Positions 47,201-57,983 of a DNA stretch of 64,000 nucleotides are shown piece by piece. Position 1 is the first letter of the stretch. Every line of letters begins with the position of its first letter. The DNA lies in the NCBI RefSeq assembly GCF_000715075.1, contig NC_134084.1, forward strand, positions 97,134,411 to 97,198,410, in the 5' to 3' direction. The translations under genes and the position numbers were made by a program. This stretch comes from Nicotiana tabacum (taxonomy: Eukaryota; Streptophyta; Magnoliopsida; Solanales; Solanaceae). The notes below the pieces were generated by a model. The model had not been told where the DNA came from. It did not search any database and worked only from the letters and a program-made list of their open reading frames with translations.

Positions 47201-48467
47201 AAGAAAATTAACTCACCTTAAAGCTTTTTAAGGAACAAATCAGAAAAATCCACTGGTGTTTGAACGGACCTTCTTTAAGGTTGAATGGACTTTTAAACGA
47301 AGTGTTTCTCGGATGAGAAACACCTCGATTAAGGTCCATTAGGCCTTAATCTCTTCAGTTTGAACAAAGCACGGAACATGCACAGGGAAAACTAGAGTTC
47401 AAAAACTTAGATCTGGGATTCGTGTTTCCCTGGTTAGATTCGGACCAAACCAAGTATGGTTTGGTCACGAGGGGGGTCTGGGGAGTGTCTGGTATGATTT
47501 CAAGGCAGATCGGTGTAGATTAGGTTCCGACTCGAATCTTCAAATGAAGATTCGAGAAGGTGGGATAGGATTCGAGGTATGTGGTTGGTAGATTTGGGTT
47601 CAGGACGTCAAGGGGGTTCTATGGTGTTAAGGGGAAGGTCACCGGCGTTCATGCCGCCGGTTTTCATGGTGGGGGATACTAGGGCGGCTCTAGGGTTTGG
47701 GGGTTGTGGTGAGGACGACGAAGGCTGGGGTTTGGATAGGGGGGCAGGGTAGTGTTAGGAGTTTATATAGTTAGTGAGCAAATGGATCCTGGCCGTTGGA
47801 TGAGATGAGATGAAGGGCCAGGATCCTTTGGCTAACCAGGGACGACGTCGTTTCAAGGATAAAGGTTTGGGGTCGGTCCGGGTGAGACGGGTCGGGTTTG
47901 TTGGTGGGTTACGGGGGATTGATCTTGGCCGTTGATCAATCTGAGATCAACGGCCCAGATCAACCTGTATCAATACGATGTCGTTTGGATTCTCTGGGCA
48001 TCAGATGGTCTGGACCGGGCAGGCCTGGGTTTTGGGCTGAGTTTGTTGGGCCAATTTTAACAAATTGGCCCAAGTCCGGAAGGGGTCTTTTCTTTTCTTT
48101 CTTTTTTTTTCTTTTCTTTTATTATAAAAATACAAAACTAAGTAAAATCAAATTAAAATAAACACCTAATACAATTATTTGCACACACATTAAAATGATT
48201 CAAAACAGGTAAAAATTAAACAAAATAAAATCACGGACGAAAATGCCTATTCATGATTTTCTATTTAACGACCGGATTACGGTTTGAATTATGCAGGACA
48301 CATATATTTTTTGTATTTTGTTTTAATAAAGTAAAAATGGGCCAAAGTCATAAACAATTAACGAAGTGCCATGTAAAAATCTCAAAATTGTACAACGGGA
48401 TCAATTGTTGTTATTTTTTATTTCTTTTGGAGCGATTGTCTCGTGAAGCAAAAATCACGTGCTCACA
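44268..48467 (-). repeat. 3' LTR of the Ogre-type element (4.2 kb)
   Basis: Plus-strand ends TGTCACACC and TGCTCACA. Aligned with 57984-61763 it is nearly identical except for a segment of about 426 bp (about 46587-47012) missing from the other copy. It contains a perfect 11-bp inverted repeat GGCCGTTGATC (47927-47955) and a TATA-like box at 47761-47770. ORFs within it are duplicated in the other LTR and unrecognised. Confidence 0.95.
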
Positions 48468-48482
48468 GCTGCCCCTCTTTGT
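48468..48482 (-). other. Polypurine tract of the Ogre-type element
   Basis: Minus-strand ACAAAGAGGGGCAGC abuts the LTR start TGTGAGCACG. Confidence 0.75.
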
Positions 48483-48606
48483 TCGGAAACGCAAAAAGTT
48501 TTCGCGCAAAGATAAAGTGAGCGTGTATGAGCGATTTTTGCCTATGGACTACTCCGTGTGAAACACATTTTTGAAAGATCTGACCGAATCTTGCCTCAAA
48601 GATTTC

Positions 48607-48645
48607 CTACATATCCTGGGCTAAACAGGAATCAGGTCAATGTAG
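48607..48645. other. Two-stem motif, copy 1
   Basis: Outer arms CTACAT (48607-48612) and ATGTAG (48640-48645); inner arms TCCTG (48614-48618) and CAGGA (48626-48630). The A-T pair replaces the G-C pair seen in the other copies. See the finding on this motif. Confidence 0.7.
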
Positions 48646-49204
48646 TTCGGGAAGTTTTGGTAGCTGGGACTACCATGGGATTTCAATGCTTGCTGCTACT
48701 GTTGTTGCTGTTGTCACTGCTGCGTCACTGACTGCCTTATTACAACCAAACGATAATTGGAAACTGAACTAACTACTTATATGCATGTCAACTGCTAGTT
48801 ACAAGATTCCTATCTATGATTCTTTTACGACTTGATCTTGGGTCTTAGCTGATTTTGCTTGTAGACTCCGATCTGAATCTTGATGCTTGCGAGTTGCGGC
48901 GACTTGTTTAATCTCTGGGATACTGAGTGAGGCGCGACTGGCAGGGTTCAGGACCTTAATTAAATGTTGGAGTCAATCCGCCTTCCTTTTACTCCGAATC
49001 TTGGGACACCTCTTTTCTTCTTTGATTTTGAGTTGAGACTCATCTCGTGGGTCATTTCGATTCGTGTGGCTCGAGGTTAGCCCTGCGGGAAAAACAAACA
49101 AACAAACGAACGAAATTTTCTGCCCCAGTTTCACTAGGAAAATTTCATTAATTATGCACCAGGAAGTTCATAAAATTGATGAAAAAGGGATATGCATGCT
49201 CAGT

Positions 49205-49402
49205 TCAGGGTTGGAGCCCTAACACCGGCTAGCTGGGGAAACGTTCGGTTTGGGGTTTAAAACCCTAACGCCGAACAAAGGAAGAATTCAGTTTAGGGTT
49301 CAAAACCCTAATGCTGATTGCATGGAAAAGCTCAGTTTAGGGTTTAAAACCCTAATGCTGGCTGAAAGGAAAAGTTCAGTTTAGGGTTTAAAACCCTAAT
49401 GC
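49205..49402. repeat. Four telo-box palindromes, spacing about 44 bp
   Basis: Near-palindromes of the form TTAGGGTTTAAAACCCTAA near 49250, 49293, 49336 and 49380 within units also containing ATGCTG and GGAAAA. Each holds the plant telomere-like word AAACCCTAA on both strands. Confidence 0.85.
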
Positions 49403-49419
49403 TGATTACATGGAAAAGA

Positions 49420-51149
49420 GTTCTCGGGTTATGCCGAAAAGATTCATCGAGTCATGCTGGGAGGATTCATCGGGTTATGCCGGGAGATTCATCGGGTTAT
49501 GCCGGGAGGATTTATCGGATTATGCCGAAAAGAGTTCATCGGGTTATGCCGGGAGGAATCCTCGGGTTATGCCGAGAAGATTCATTGGATTATGCCGGGA
49601 AGATTCATCGGGTTATGCCGAGGGGATTCATCGGGTTATGCCGAAAGAGTTCATCGGGTTATGCCGGGAGGATTCATCGGATCGTGCCGGGAAGGTTTAT
49701 CGGGTTATGCCGAAAAAATTCATCGGGTTATGCCGGGAGGATTTATCGGATTATGCCGAAAAGATTCGTCGGGTTATGCCGGGAAGATTCATCGGGTTAT
49801 GCCGGAAGGATTCATCGGGTTATGCCGGGAAGATTCATCGGGTTATGCCGGAAGGATTCATCGGGTTATGCCGGGAGGATTCATCGGGTTATGCCGGGAG
49901 ATTCATCGGGTTATGCCGAAAGAGTTCATCGGGTTATGCCGGGAGGATTCATCGGATCGTGCCGGGAAGGTTTATCGGGTTATGCCGAAAAAATTCATCG
50001 GGTTATGCCGGGAGGATTTATCGGATTATGCCGAAAAGATTCGTCGGGTTATGCCGGGAAGATTCATCGGGTTATGCCGGAAGGATTCATCGGGTTATGC
50101 CGGGAAGATTCATCGGGTTATGCCGGAAGGATTCATCGGGTTATGCCGGGAGGATTCATCGGGTTATGCCGGAAGGATTCATCGGGTTATGCCGGGAGGA
50201 TTCATCGGGTTATGCCGGGAGGATTCATCGGATCGTGCCGGGAAGGTTTATCGGGTTATGCCGAAAAAATTCATCGGGTTATGCCGGGAGGATTTATCGG
50301 ATTATGCCGAAAAGATTCGTCGGGTTATGCCGGGAAGATTTATCGGGTTATGCCGGAAGGATTCATCGGGTTATGCCGGGAAGATTCATCGGGTTATGCC
50401 GGAAGGATTCATCGGGTTATGCCGGGAGGATTCATCGGGTTATGCCGGGAGGATTCATCGGGTTATGCCGGGAGAGTTCATTGGGTTATGCCGGGAGGAT
50501 TCATCGGATCGTGCCGGGAAGGTTTATCGGGTTATGCCGAAAAAATTCATCGGGTTATGCCGGGAGGATTTATCGGATTATGCCGAAAAGATTCGTCGGG
50601 TTATGCCGGGAAGATTCATCGGGTTATGCCGGAAGGATTCATCGGGTTATGCCGGGAAGATTCATCGGGTTATGCCGGAAGGATTCATCGGGTTATGCCG
50701 GGAGGATTCATCGGGTTATGCCGGGAGATTCATCGGGTTATGCCGAAAGAGTTCATCGGGTTATGCCGGGAGGATTCATCGGATCGTGCCGGGAAGGTTT
50801 ATCGGGTTATGCCGAAAAAATTCATCGGGTTATGCCGGGAGGATTTATCGGATTATGCCGAAAAGATTCGTCGGGTTATGCCGGGAAGATTCATCGGGTT
50901 ATGCCGGAAGGATTCATCGGGTTATGCCGGGAAGATTCATCGGGTTATGCCGGAAGGATTCATCGGGTTATGCCGGGAGGATTCATCGGGTTATGCCGGG
51001 AGGATTCTTCGGGTTATGCCGGGAGGATTCATCGGGTTATGCCGGAGGATTTATCGGGTTATGCCGGGGAAATTCATCGGGCTATGCCGGGAAGGTTCGT
51101 CGGGTTATGCCGGGAGGATTCATCGGGTTATGCCGGGAGGATTCATCGG
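49420..51149. repeat. 23-bp minisatellite with 12-unit higher-order repeat
   Basis: About 75 units of GGGTTATGCCGGGAGGATTC plus ATC and close variants. The variant GGATCGTGCC marks a longer period: GATCGTGCC starts at 49680, 49955, 50231, 50507 and 50782, spacings of 275-276 bp, that is twelve units. No plus-strand frame contains a stop, so three overlapping ORFs of about 620-660 codons cover the array. They are antisense to the element and unlike any protein I know. Confidence 0.95.
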
Positions 51150-52104
51150 AAATGTACGAAAGAAAATATGGGGAAACTTACCATTGGTCGTTTTCCCACT
51201 GCAAGGCTGTTTCGATGCTTGTGTGCTCCATTTCTTTTGGGTTACACCAGCTTCATGCATGGCTACTTTGGGTCGCACCTGTCTCAATTTCCTACACAAA
51301 GAAAATATTGTCAGTTTGAAAATGGCGGTTGGTTTTGGGGGCCTTGATCGTTTCAATTGCTTTGTCTTAGCCTGATTCTTGTCGACAAACTCTGCCATTG
51401 ATGTGAAACCCTTTGGACTACTCAGACTTGCGTTCCCAGATTTGTGATGATTTGCCTTATAAGGCTTTGGCTTTTCCGTCCCGTTCTGCTTGGTGACTTT
51501 GGTGGGGATTTTATTAAGGAGACTCGGTGGGGATTTGTACAAGAGAAACTCCGTGTGGATTTGTCTAATGTGAACTCTGTGAGGATTTTTTTTTTTTTTT
51601 GATTTATGTATACACTTGCTGGGGATGTGCTGGGGTGGACTTCTTTGGGGAATTGTACAAAGGGAGACTCCATGGGGGATTTGTAACAAGGGATACCCTG
51701 TGGGGATTTGTCGGTTTTGGAAGCAAATCAACTACCATGGCCAGTCGGGATGGGACTAACGCGTCACTGAGGTCGTACATTTATTTGACTCTTGCCAAAC
51801 GGAGCCCTGTAAAACCAGTCCTGCCACCTTTCTTTGCGATTATTACGGAATTAAGAGTTAGATCAAAAAGGACTCAAAGAAAACTATGTAAAGGAGAACA
51901 TATGAGTTTAAAGAGAAACGCCCCTTTCGTGGAGAAAAGAATGACTTATCTGGAGTGTATGCCAGTTTCAAACTGACATGACATGCCTTTTGGACTGGAT
52001 GCCCGACCTCCGAGAACTTGCATTTCCTCATGAATCAAAACAGATCTATATTTTTCAAAACCTGAGAACCTTGCCAGGACTTTCTGAGGTGGAATCATCT
52101 TTTC
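51150..52104. other. Non-coding 3' region of the Ogre-type element
   Basis: No recognised protein. From about 51500 to 51720 there are roughly six loose repeats of about 35-40 bp around TGGGGATTTGTACAA and GAGACTCCRTG. The minus ORF 51120-51731 is a low-complexity translation of these. Confidence 0.6.
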
Positions 52105-52295
52105 GGCCGACAACGCCCTTTGCGGGTTTTCGCTAGTCGACCTCTCTCATTTTTCTTCTTACTGTCGCCTGCTAGTACTCTTTGCGAGTTTTTACTAAAC
52201 AAGCTCTCTCATCTCAATTTCTCTTCTCTCGTCGCCTCACGGTGCCCAAAGGTTTTCACCGACAAGACTCTCTCATCTTTATTCTCCTCATTTTG
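52105..52295. repeat. Three diverged units of about 60-70 bp
   Basis: Units built on CCTTTGCGGGTTTTCRCT, then RACRARCTCTCTCATYT and CTTCTCTCGTCGCC. Confidence 0.7.
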
Positions 52296-52521
52296 TTGTA
52301 TCGGACCCAAATAATTCCATCTCCCTATTTTGAAATGCTTTGCTGATTGATCAGAAGGACTTAAAAAAGGTTCGGGGTGACAAGAATTTGGATTGAACTA
52401 CAACTTTGGAACTTTTGGGTGGGATCATTGCTGAATCGTTATAACTTCTGCCCCAGTTTTATTTTCGGGGGGAATTCCTGGATTTTATTGTTGGTGTGAT
52501 TGAACCCCAAGGAGAGGTTGC

Positions 52522-52554
52522 CTACGTATCCTTTCGGAATCAAGTCAAACGTAG
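52522..52554. other. Two-stem motif, copy 2
   Basis: Outer arms CTACGT (52522-52527) and ACGTAG (52549-52554), inner arms TCC (52529-52531) and GGA (52536-52538), preceded by GGTTGC and followed by TTC. Confidence 0.7.
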
Positions 52555-52715
52555 TTCATACGTTCTCCTTTTTTTTTATTTTTTTATTTTTTATTTTTAT
52601 CATTTCCTTATTTTTCCAATTCTTTCTTCTTCCTTCTCTCTTTTTTTTTTTATTCAATTTTTTTCAATAATATTTTTCAGGTTCCAAAGAGGGTAATCAA
52701 AGAAGAGTAATCAGC

Positions 52716-52960
52716 TCAAATGGGTTTGCAAAGGGTTGATAGTGTTTGGGTAGCGAGAATGAAAGCCTTCGTCATCTCAAACTGTGCAAAGATATCGCTA
52801 GAGTGATTTAAACATATCACTGCACCTGCTTTCCAAGCAAGGCTGACGTCGTTTCTTCTGACGTCGCCCAGATACAAATGCTCCATTTGGTAACGTTTTT
52901 TGATGACATATGGACCCTTATTTCTTGGTAGAATTGCTCGTGACAAACCGCAGTTATTAA
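52716..52960 (-). pseudogene. Possible integrase C-terminal remnant of the Ogre-type element
   Basis: Minus-strand reading gives AILPRNKGPYVIKKRYQ and LYLGDVRRND. The words GPYVIKK and LYLGD resemble the C-terminal GPY-type module of Tat/Ogre integrases. It is the only trace of pol and is short and divergent, so the match could be fortuitous. If right, pol was lost by an internal deletion between here and gag. Confidence 0.4.
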
Positions 52961-53421
52961 GGTTATCATTCTGTACGGGTCTAAACCCATTTACTGCTCT
53001 CAAACTCTGCATTAGTGAAGGACATTTTCCAAACCATGAACCAATTTTCTTTAGTTGTTGCTACTTTTCAAATTCTTTATATCTCAAATTTTGACTCATT
53101 ATTTGAAGTCTGATCGGAGTTCTCGTGATCCGGCATGAAGTCCGCAAACATGTCATGTTATTTAAAGCTGCATTCATCAGAATTGAAGAGAACACAAAAG
53201 AAAACATAGAAGAAGAAAGTGAGTAATCAAGCATGATTTCGTTTCTTGGCATTTTGGGGAAGATAAAGAAAAGGTTGACATTCAGGGAATTAAACAACAT
53301 GAAAATGAAGAAAAACATCTGAGTCACCCTCTGGGGTTACTTGTGATGCAGAGAAAGTGGCAAGACAGGTTCATTAGGACTTCCGTTTGATCAAGAACGG
53401 CGTAGCCTTCTAGTTTTGAAA
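52961..53421 (-). other. Region between gag and the pol remnant
   Basis: No continuous frame; minus-strand words such as HDMFADFMPDHE and SDQTSNNES recall the inter-ORF part of solanaceous Ogre elements. No RT or protease motifs. Confidence 0.5.
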
Positions 53422-55782
53422 CTAGGTGCTTGGTCCCATGTACGATGCTTCAACGGTGCTAGTGCCCTCTCCTGGCTGGACCATGTGTATTTCGCATAGC
53501 TCTTCCCTTGTCGCCTCACATATTCCCTTGCTCTCGTCGAGCGGGGACACCTTATCATCTCCTTCTTTGTTGCATTTTGGTTCCTGTGGTATGCGTCCGA
53601 CAAACACTGGCTCGTTCGGCCGAGGTTGTTTGATCGTCCCCCATACCATGGAGGCCTGCTTGAATACATCACTTATTCCTTTTTCTGGCTCTGGAGTTAC
53701 CCTGGGTCCTTTTTCTGTATCAGCAATAGCGATTATGGCTTTAAGTGCCGGACCAACTTCCTCGTCTTCACCAATCATCCCAACTATCGGCCAGTTGTTG
53801 TGGGCGGGCAACGGATTATTGGTCACATTTGGGATATCCTCATCTCTCAACACAATCTTCCCTTGGTCTAACAAATTCTCCACAGCTTGTTTCAATGTCC
53901 AACAGTCGTTGGTGTCGTGCCCTTCTACCCCTGAATGGTATGCACATCTGACACCCCGCTGATATGATGGTGATCCCGGGTTCTGCCCGTTCGGTGGTAT
54001 GGGCTGCAACAAATTCATTTGGACAAGCTTAGGGAATAGGGTGGAATAGGGTTCGCCGATTGGTGTGTAGTTGGGTCTCCTGGGTGGTTCCCGAGGACGG
54101 AAATTATTTTGTGGAGGTCGAGGATTGTAGTGGTTTCGGTGAGGAGGCTGATTCCTAGGATGTGGGGCCTGCCCCCGATTGACTGGTTGTGTCCGCTGGA
54201 TATAAGGATGGGTGCTCATGACCATGTAGGGCTGAGGAGCGTAGGTCGCATTTTGGTGGGGGAAATACTGTTGCGAGGTTCTTTCCGAAGAACAAAGCCC
54301 GGGATTATGATATTATCCCACCTCTGCCACTGTCATGGACGTTTCCTCTTTTTTCTTCCCTCTTGCCATTCCTCCAGACCCGCTTTGGACGGCTTGGGAG
54401 GTTGCCCTTATGGCTGCCTGACTCAAAATTCTTCCCGTTTTCAGACCGTTCTCCACCATCTCTCCAATCTTAATCGCTTCTGCGAAAGGCTTTCCCATTG
54501 CTGACATCATGTTTTGGAAATAGTCGGACTCTTGAGCCTGGAGAAAAGTAGTGACCATCTCTATCTCGTCCATGGAAGGTTTTACCCTTGAAGCTTGCTC
54601 ACTCCATTTGATGGCGTATTCTCTGAAACTTTCCGAGGGTTTCTTCTTTAAGTTTGACAAAGCATTTCTGTCTGGCGCGATGTCGATATTATATTGAAAC
54701 TGCCCTACGAAGTCTCTGGCAAGATCATCCCATATATGCCAGCGAGATATGTCCTGGTCCATATACCATTCCGAAGCGATTCCCACCAAACTTTCTCCAA
54801 AATATGCCATTAGCAGCTCTTCTTTTCCGCCGGCTCCCCGCAATTGATTGCAGTATTTTTTAAGATGTGCAATGGGGTCACCGTGCCCATCGTATTTCTC
54901 GAACTTGGGGGTCTTGAAACCCGTTGGCAGGTGCACGTGAGGGAACATGCACAGGTCGGTGTAAAAGACGCTCTTTTGTCCGCTCAATCCTTGCATATTC
55001 TTCAGACATTGTTCAAGGCTTCTCATTCTCTTGGCAATCTCATTTTGTTCTACAACTTTGGGGTTCTGATCCTGCCCTGGTGCGAGCTCGCACTGAGGCG
55101 GTAGCGGATTAGTACTGGTAGCGAACCTAGTTGGTTCCATTGAGAACGATGGTGCGTGGAATGTAAAAGAAGAGGAGTCAAAGCTTGGCTTGTATATGGC
55201 AGGCTGTGCCGTAGCCAGGCAAGGCGATGCAGTAAAGATGTTCATGCTTGCATCAGTGGCCGACATTCGGGGATGAGGCTCAGAAGGTGATCCAGCAGAG
55301 AAGGCAGAAGTGGCTGGGTAACCAAATGGGGTAGCAGGGTAATTTATGGGGACATTAGAAGTCCCACTTGACCTGGAGAATAATTCAGGGAATCCGGGGA
55401 TGACACTTGGCGGCTCTTTCCCATTGTTCCAGTCATCCAGCATTTCCAACATGCGGAGCCGTAGGATTCTATTTTCCTCCGCAGTTGCGGACTCAGGTGT
55501 GAGGACGGCTGAGATTGAGCTTTCCTCGGAAACAGAGATTGTTTGCAATGGAATTTCTGAAGACATTTCTACACTGCCTTTTGACCTGGTGAAGTAAGTG
55601 TGAGTACTACTTCTGGTCCTAACAACAGGTAGCTGAACACTTCTCCTTGACCTCGTGAAGTATGAGTGCGAGGCCAGACTTTCACCAAACCAACCGTCTT
55701 TCCAAAAACCCTGGATATACTCATCGACAAGCGCACGGTTAATTTGCAGCAAATAACAGATAGTTAATCTCACGTTGGGCAT
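53422..55782 (-). CDS. Ogre-type gag with one in-frame stop
   Basis: One reading frame of 786 codons interrupted only by a TAA at 54313-54315 between AEVG and YHNPG. The N-terminal half (489 codons) starts MPNVRLTICYLLQINRALVD and contains the capsid-like core: PHVHLPTGFKTPKFEKYDGH, LLMAYFGESLVGIASEWYMD, FVGQFQYNIDIAPDRNALSN and SFREYAIKWSEQASRVKPSM. The second half is Pro/Arg-rich (NHYNPRPPQNNFRPREPPRR) and carries a zinc-binding module, CAYHSGVEGHDTNDCWTLK. It would package element RNA. It is the only substantial ORF of the element and is far better preserved than any other coding region in the window. The stop may be recent, or tolerated by readthrough. The methionine chosen is the first in the ORF; a shorter start is possible. 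Confidence 0.85.
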
Positions 55783-55946
55783 GATGCACCTATACAGTTA
55801 AGTGGATTACTATATGTTTGCTACGAGAGCATGCGTCATTCCGACATTTTTCCTCTTATTAGTTCTTCCCCTTTTTTATTATATATTTTTTTGTTTTTCT
55901 TTTATTTTGCAGTAAAAGAAATGCGACCGAATCCGATGAGGATTGC

Positions 55947-55987
55947 CTACGTATCACGATGCCTACGTGAATCAGATCATTACGTAG
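55947..55987. other. Two-stem motif, copy 3
   Basis: Outer arms CTACGTA (55947-55953) and TACGTAG (55981-55987); inner arms TCACG (55954-55958) and CGTGA (55966-55970). Confidence 0.75.
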
Positions 55988-56734
55988 TTCGAAACTAACA
56001 AAATAAAGAAGCAAGTGCTCATTTAGCATATGGCTCAAAAGATTTGGCTATTCTTTGTTTATTTACTTATAATTTTTTTTTTATTTTTTTTTGGAATTTT
56101 TGAAAGGAATACTTTAAAGAAGAAAGAAAATCTTGTTTATTTTGATTTTTGTTTTATTTTATTATTTTTTTAAAAAGAAAGACTTCTAAAAATTTATTTG
56201 TTTTTGAATTGAATTCTGGAAATTTATTAAGAAAAGAAAATATGTTTGGTTGGTTTTTTTTTTTTTTTTGTTTTGTTTTACCTTTTCTACGGAAGAAAGA
56301 ATGTATATGATGTTGCCCCTTAAATTTTGAAAAAGGGACTTTTAAGAAAATGATGTGAAATTCTGAGTTTTATTTATTTACAAAATCACTTCTAAAGAAA
56401 AATCCTAATATTTCGAAATTCAAATTTTCAAATATATATATATATATATATATTTTTTTTATATTTTTTATTTTAAAAAAAAACATTTTACAAAAGCGAG
56501 ACTAAAGCAAAGAGTATTTTTTTTTAGATTTTTATTGCTGGTTTTTAATTTTTATTACATTATTTCATATGAAAGGCTTCAGAAAGAAAGAGACTTTTTG
56601 TTTTTATTTGAGTTTAAGAAAACCTTTATATTATTATATATATATTTTATATTTTCTAAAGAAAGAACTAAAGGGAAATTCTTTTTAATTTTTTTTGATT
56701 TTCGGAAATTGGGGCCGGATCCGATGAGGTTTGC

Positions 56735-56773
56735 CTACGTATCTCACATCCGGTGAGAATCAGACCCGCGTAG
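56735..56773. other. Two-stem motif, copy 4
   Basis: Outer arms CTACG (56735-56739) and CGTAG (56769-56773), with a possible T-G pair next to them; inner arms TCTCAC (56742-56747) and GTGAGA (56753-56758). Confidence 0.75.
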
Positions 56774-57214
56774 TTCGGTCCAATTAACCGAATTATTTTA
56801 GAACAAAACTCTTTCCTTTTCAACAAAAAACTTTCCAAAAAGACTATTTTTCTATCTTTTGTTGTTTTTTTTTTCTTAGTAAATAAAACATTTTCACCTT
56901 TTATTAATGCAAAATTTCAACAGCGTTTTGACGATAATTGGGCATTGCTATTTTTCAAAGTAGAAAATTAGTCCTATACACTGGTATTATTATTTTTTTT
57001 TATTTTTTTTTTCAAATACTCCAAAGTCAGGTAACATGTATGTCCGAGACAAATAAATGCACGGAAACAAATAGGATGCAACAAGATGGTCTTTTCATTT
57101 CAGGTTGCTAGTCCTAGACGGACCCAACCCCTATGTTGAGTCCCCTAAGTCAAATGCAACATGATGCAAATAAGCGTTCCTACTAGGGATCCGGCATGAA
57201 GTCGAGTTATACTA

Positions 57215-57975
57215 GGTTTAAACCTTGGTATTTGTTCTAGACTGTGTACCCGAGCGGACAACTCGAGTCGAGGAGGGGCAACATACCGGGAACCAAAAGG
57301 TCGTCCGGCTTCGTAACTTATCCATCCTCTTTCTTATTCCAGGTATCGACACTAACAGAATAAGGAGTCTCGACCAGCGAGCTTCTCCCCGGAGGTGAAG
57401 AGAGAAGGGTTCGGCACAGTTTATATGCAGTTCAGATAATATCAAAGCGGTAAAAGACAACATTTAGTATGTTATGTCAAAACATGTAATATATATCAGA
57501 TAGTGAGGCCAAATACAACAATTATTCTAAGCTTGAATTCTTGAACCCTGAACCAGCGGTTCTGGGTCTAATTCTCCAGCAGCGGTTTTGTTATACTGGG
57601 TTTATAACCTGGGTATACGTTCTAGACTGTGTACCCGAGCGGACAACTCGAGCCGAGGAGGGGGCTACGTACCGAGGACCCGCGAGATCGTCCGGCTTTG
57701 TAACTTGTCCGACCTCTTTCTTATTTCAGGTATTGACACTAACAGAATAGGGAGTCTCGACCAGCGAGCTTCTCCCCGAAGGTAAGAAGAGAAGAGTTTC
57801 AGCACAGTTTATATACAGTTCAGATAATATCAAAGCGGTAAAAGACAACATTTAGCACATTATGCAAAAACATGTAATAAAGATCAGATAATAAAGCCAA
57901 ATATAACAATTATTCTAAGCTCGAATTCTTGAACCCTGAACCAGTGGTTCTGGGTTCATAATCCCCAGCAGAGTC
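57215..57975. repeat. 385-bp tandem duplication beside the primer-binding site
   Basis: Two diverged copies; GTTCTAGACTGTGTACCCG occurs at 57234 and 57619. Both copies share GAGTCTCGACCAGCGAGC, ATATCAAAGCGGTAAAAGAC and GAATTCTTGAACCCTGAACC. The copy next to the LTR ends in the functional primer site; the other ends in a decayed version (CTCCAGCAGCGG). Confidence 0.9.
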
Positions 57976-57981
57976 GCCAGA
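57962..57981 (-). other. Primer-binding site of the Ogre-type element
   Basis: Minus-strand TCTGGCGACTCTGCTGGGG, two bases after the LTR end TGACA. Ogre elements are known to use an Arg tRNA with a site of this form. Confidence 0.75.
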
Positions 57982-57983
57982 GC

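Larger units (their letters stand above)
55783..57230 (-). other. Leader of the Ogre-type element, AT-rich
   Basis: Holds motif copies 3 and 4, long T and A runs and an (AT)n microsatellite at 56431-56453. No protein recognised. Confidence 0.7.

Noticed and set aside
49420..51149. CRISPR-like array (regular short repeats)
   Set aside because: Units are directly adjacent without unique spacers, in a plant retrotransposon.
49399..51375. Three overlapping ORFs of more than 600 codons as a real repeat-protein gene
   Set aside because: They are translations of a 23-bp minisatellite without stops, antisense to the element, with no start context or domain. Reported as a repeat.
51120..51731. 203-codon minus ORF as a gene
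   Set aside because: Low-complexity translation of short repeats and part of the minisatellite edge; no family resemblance.
53426..53962. 178-codon plus ORF
   Set aside because: Shadow of the Ogre gag on the minus strand.
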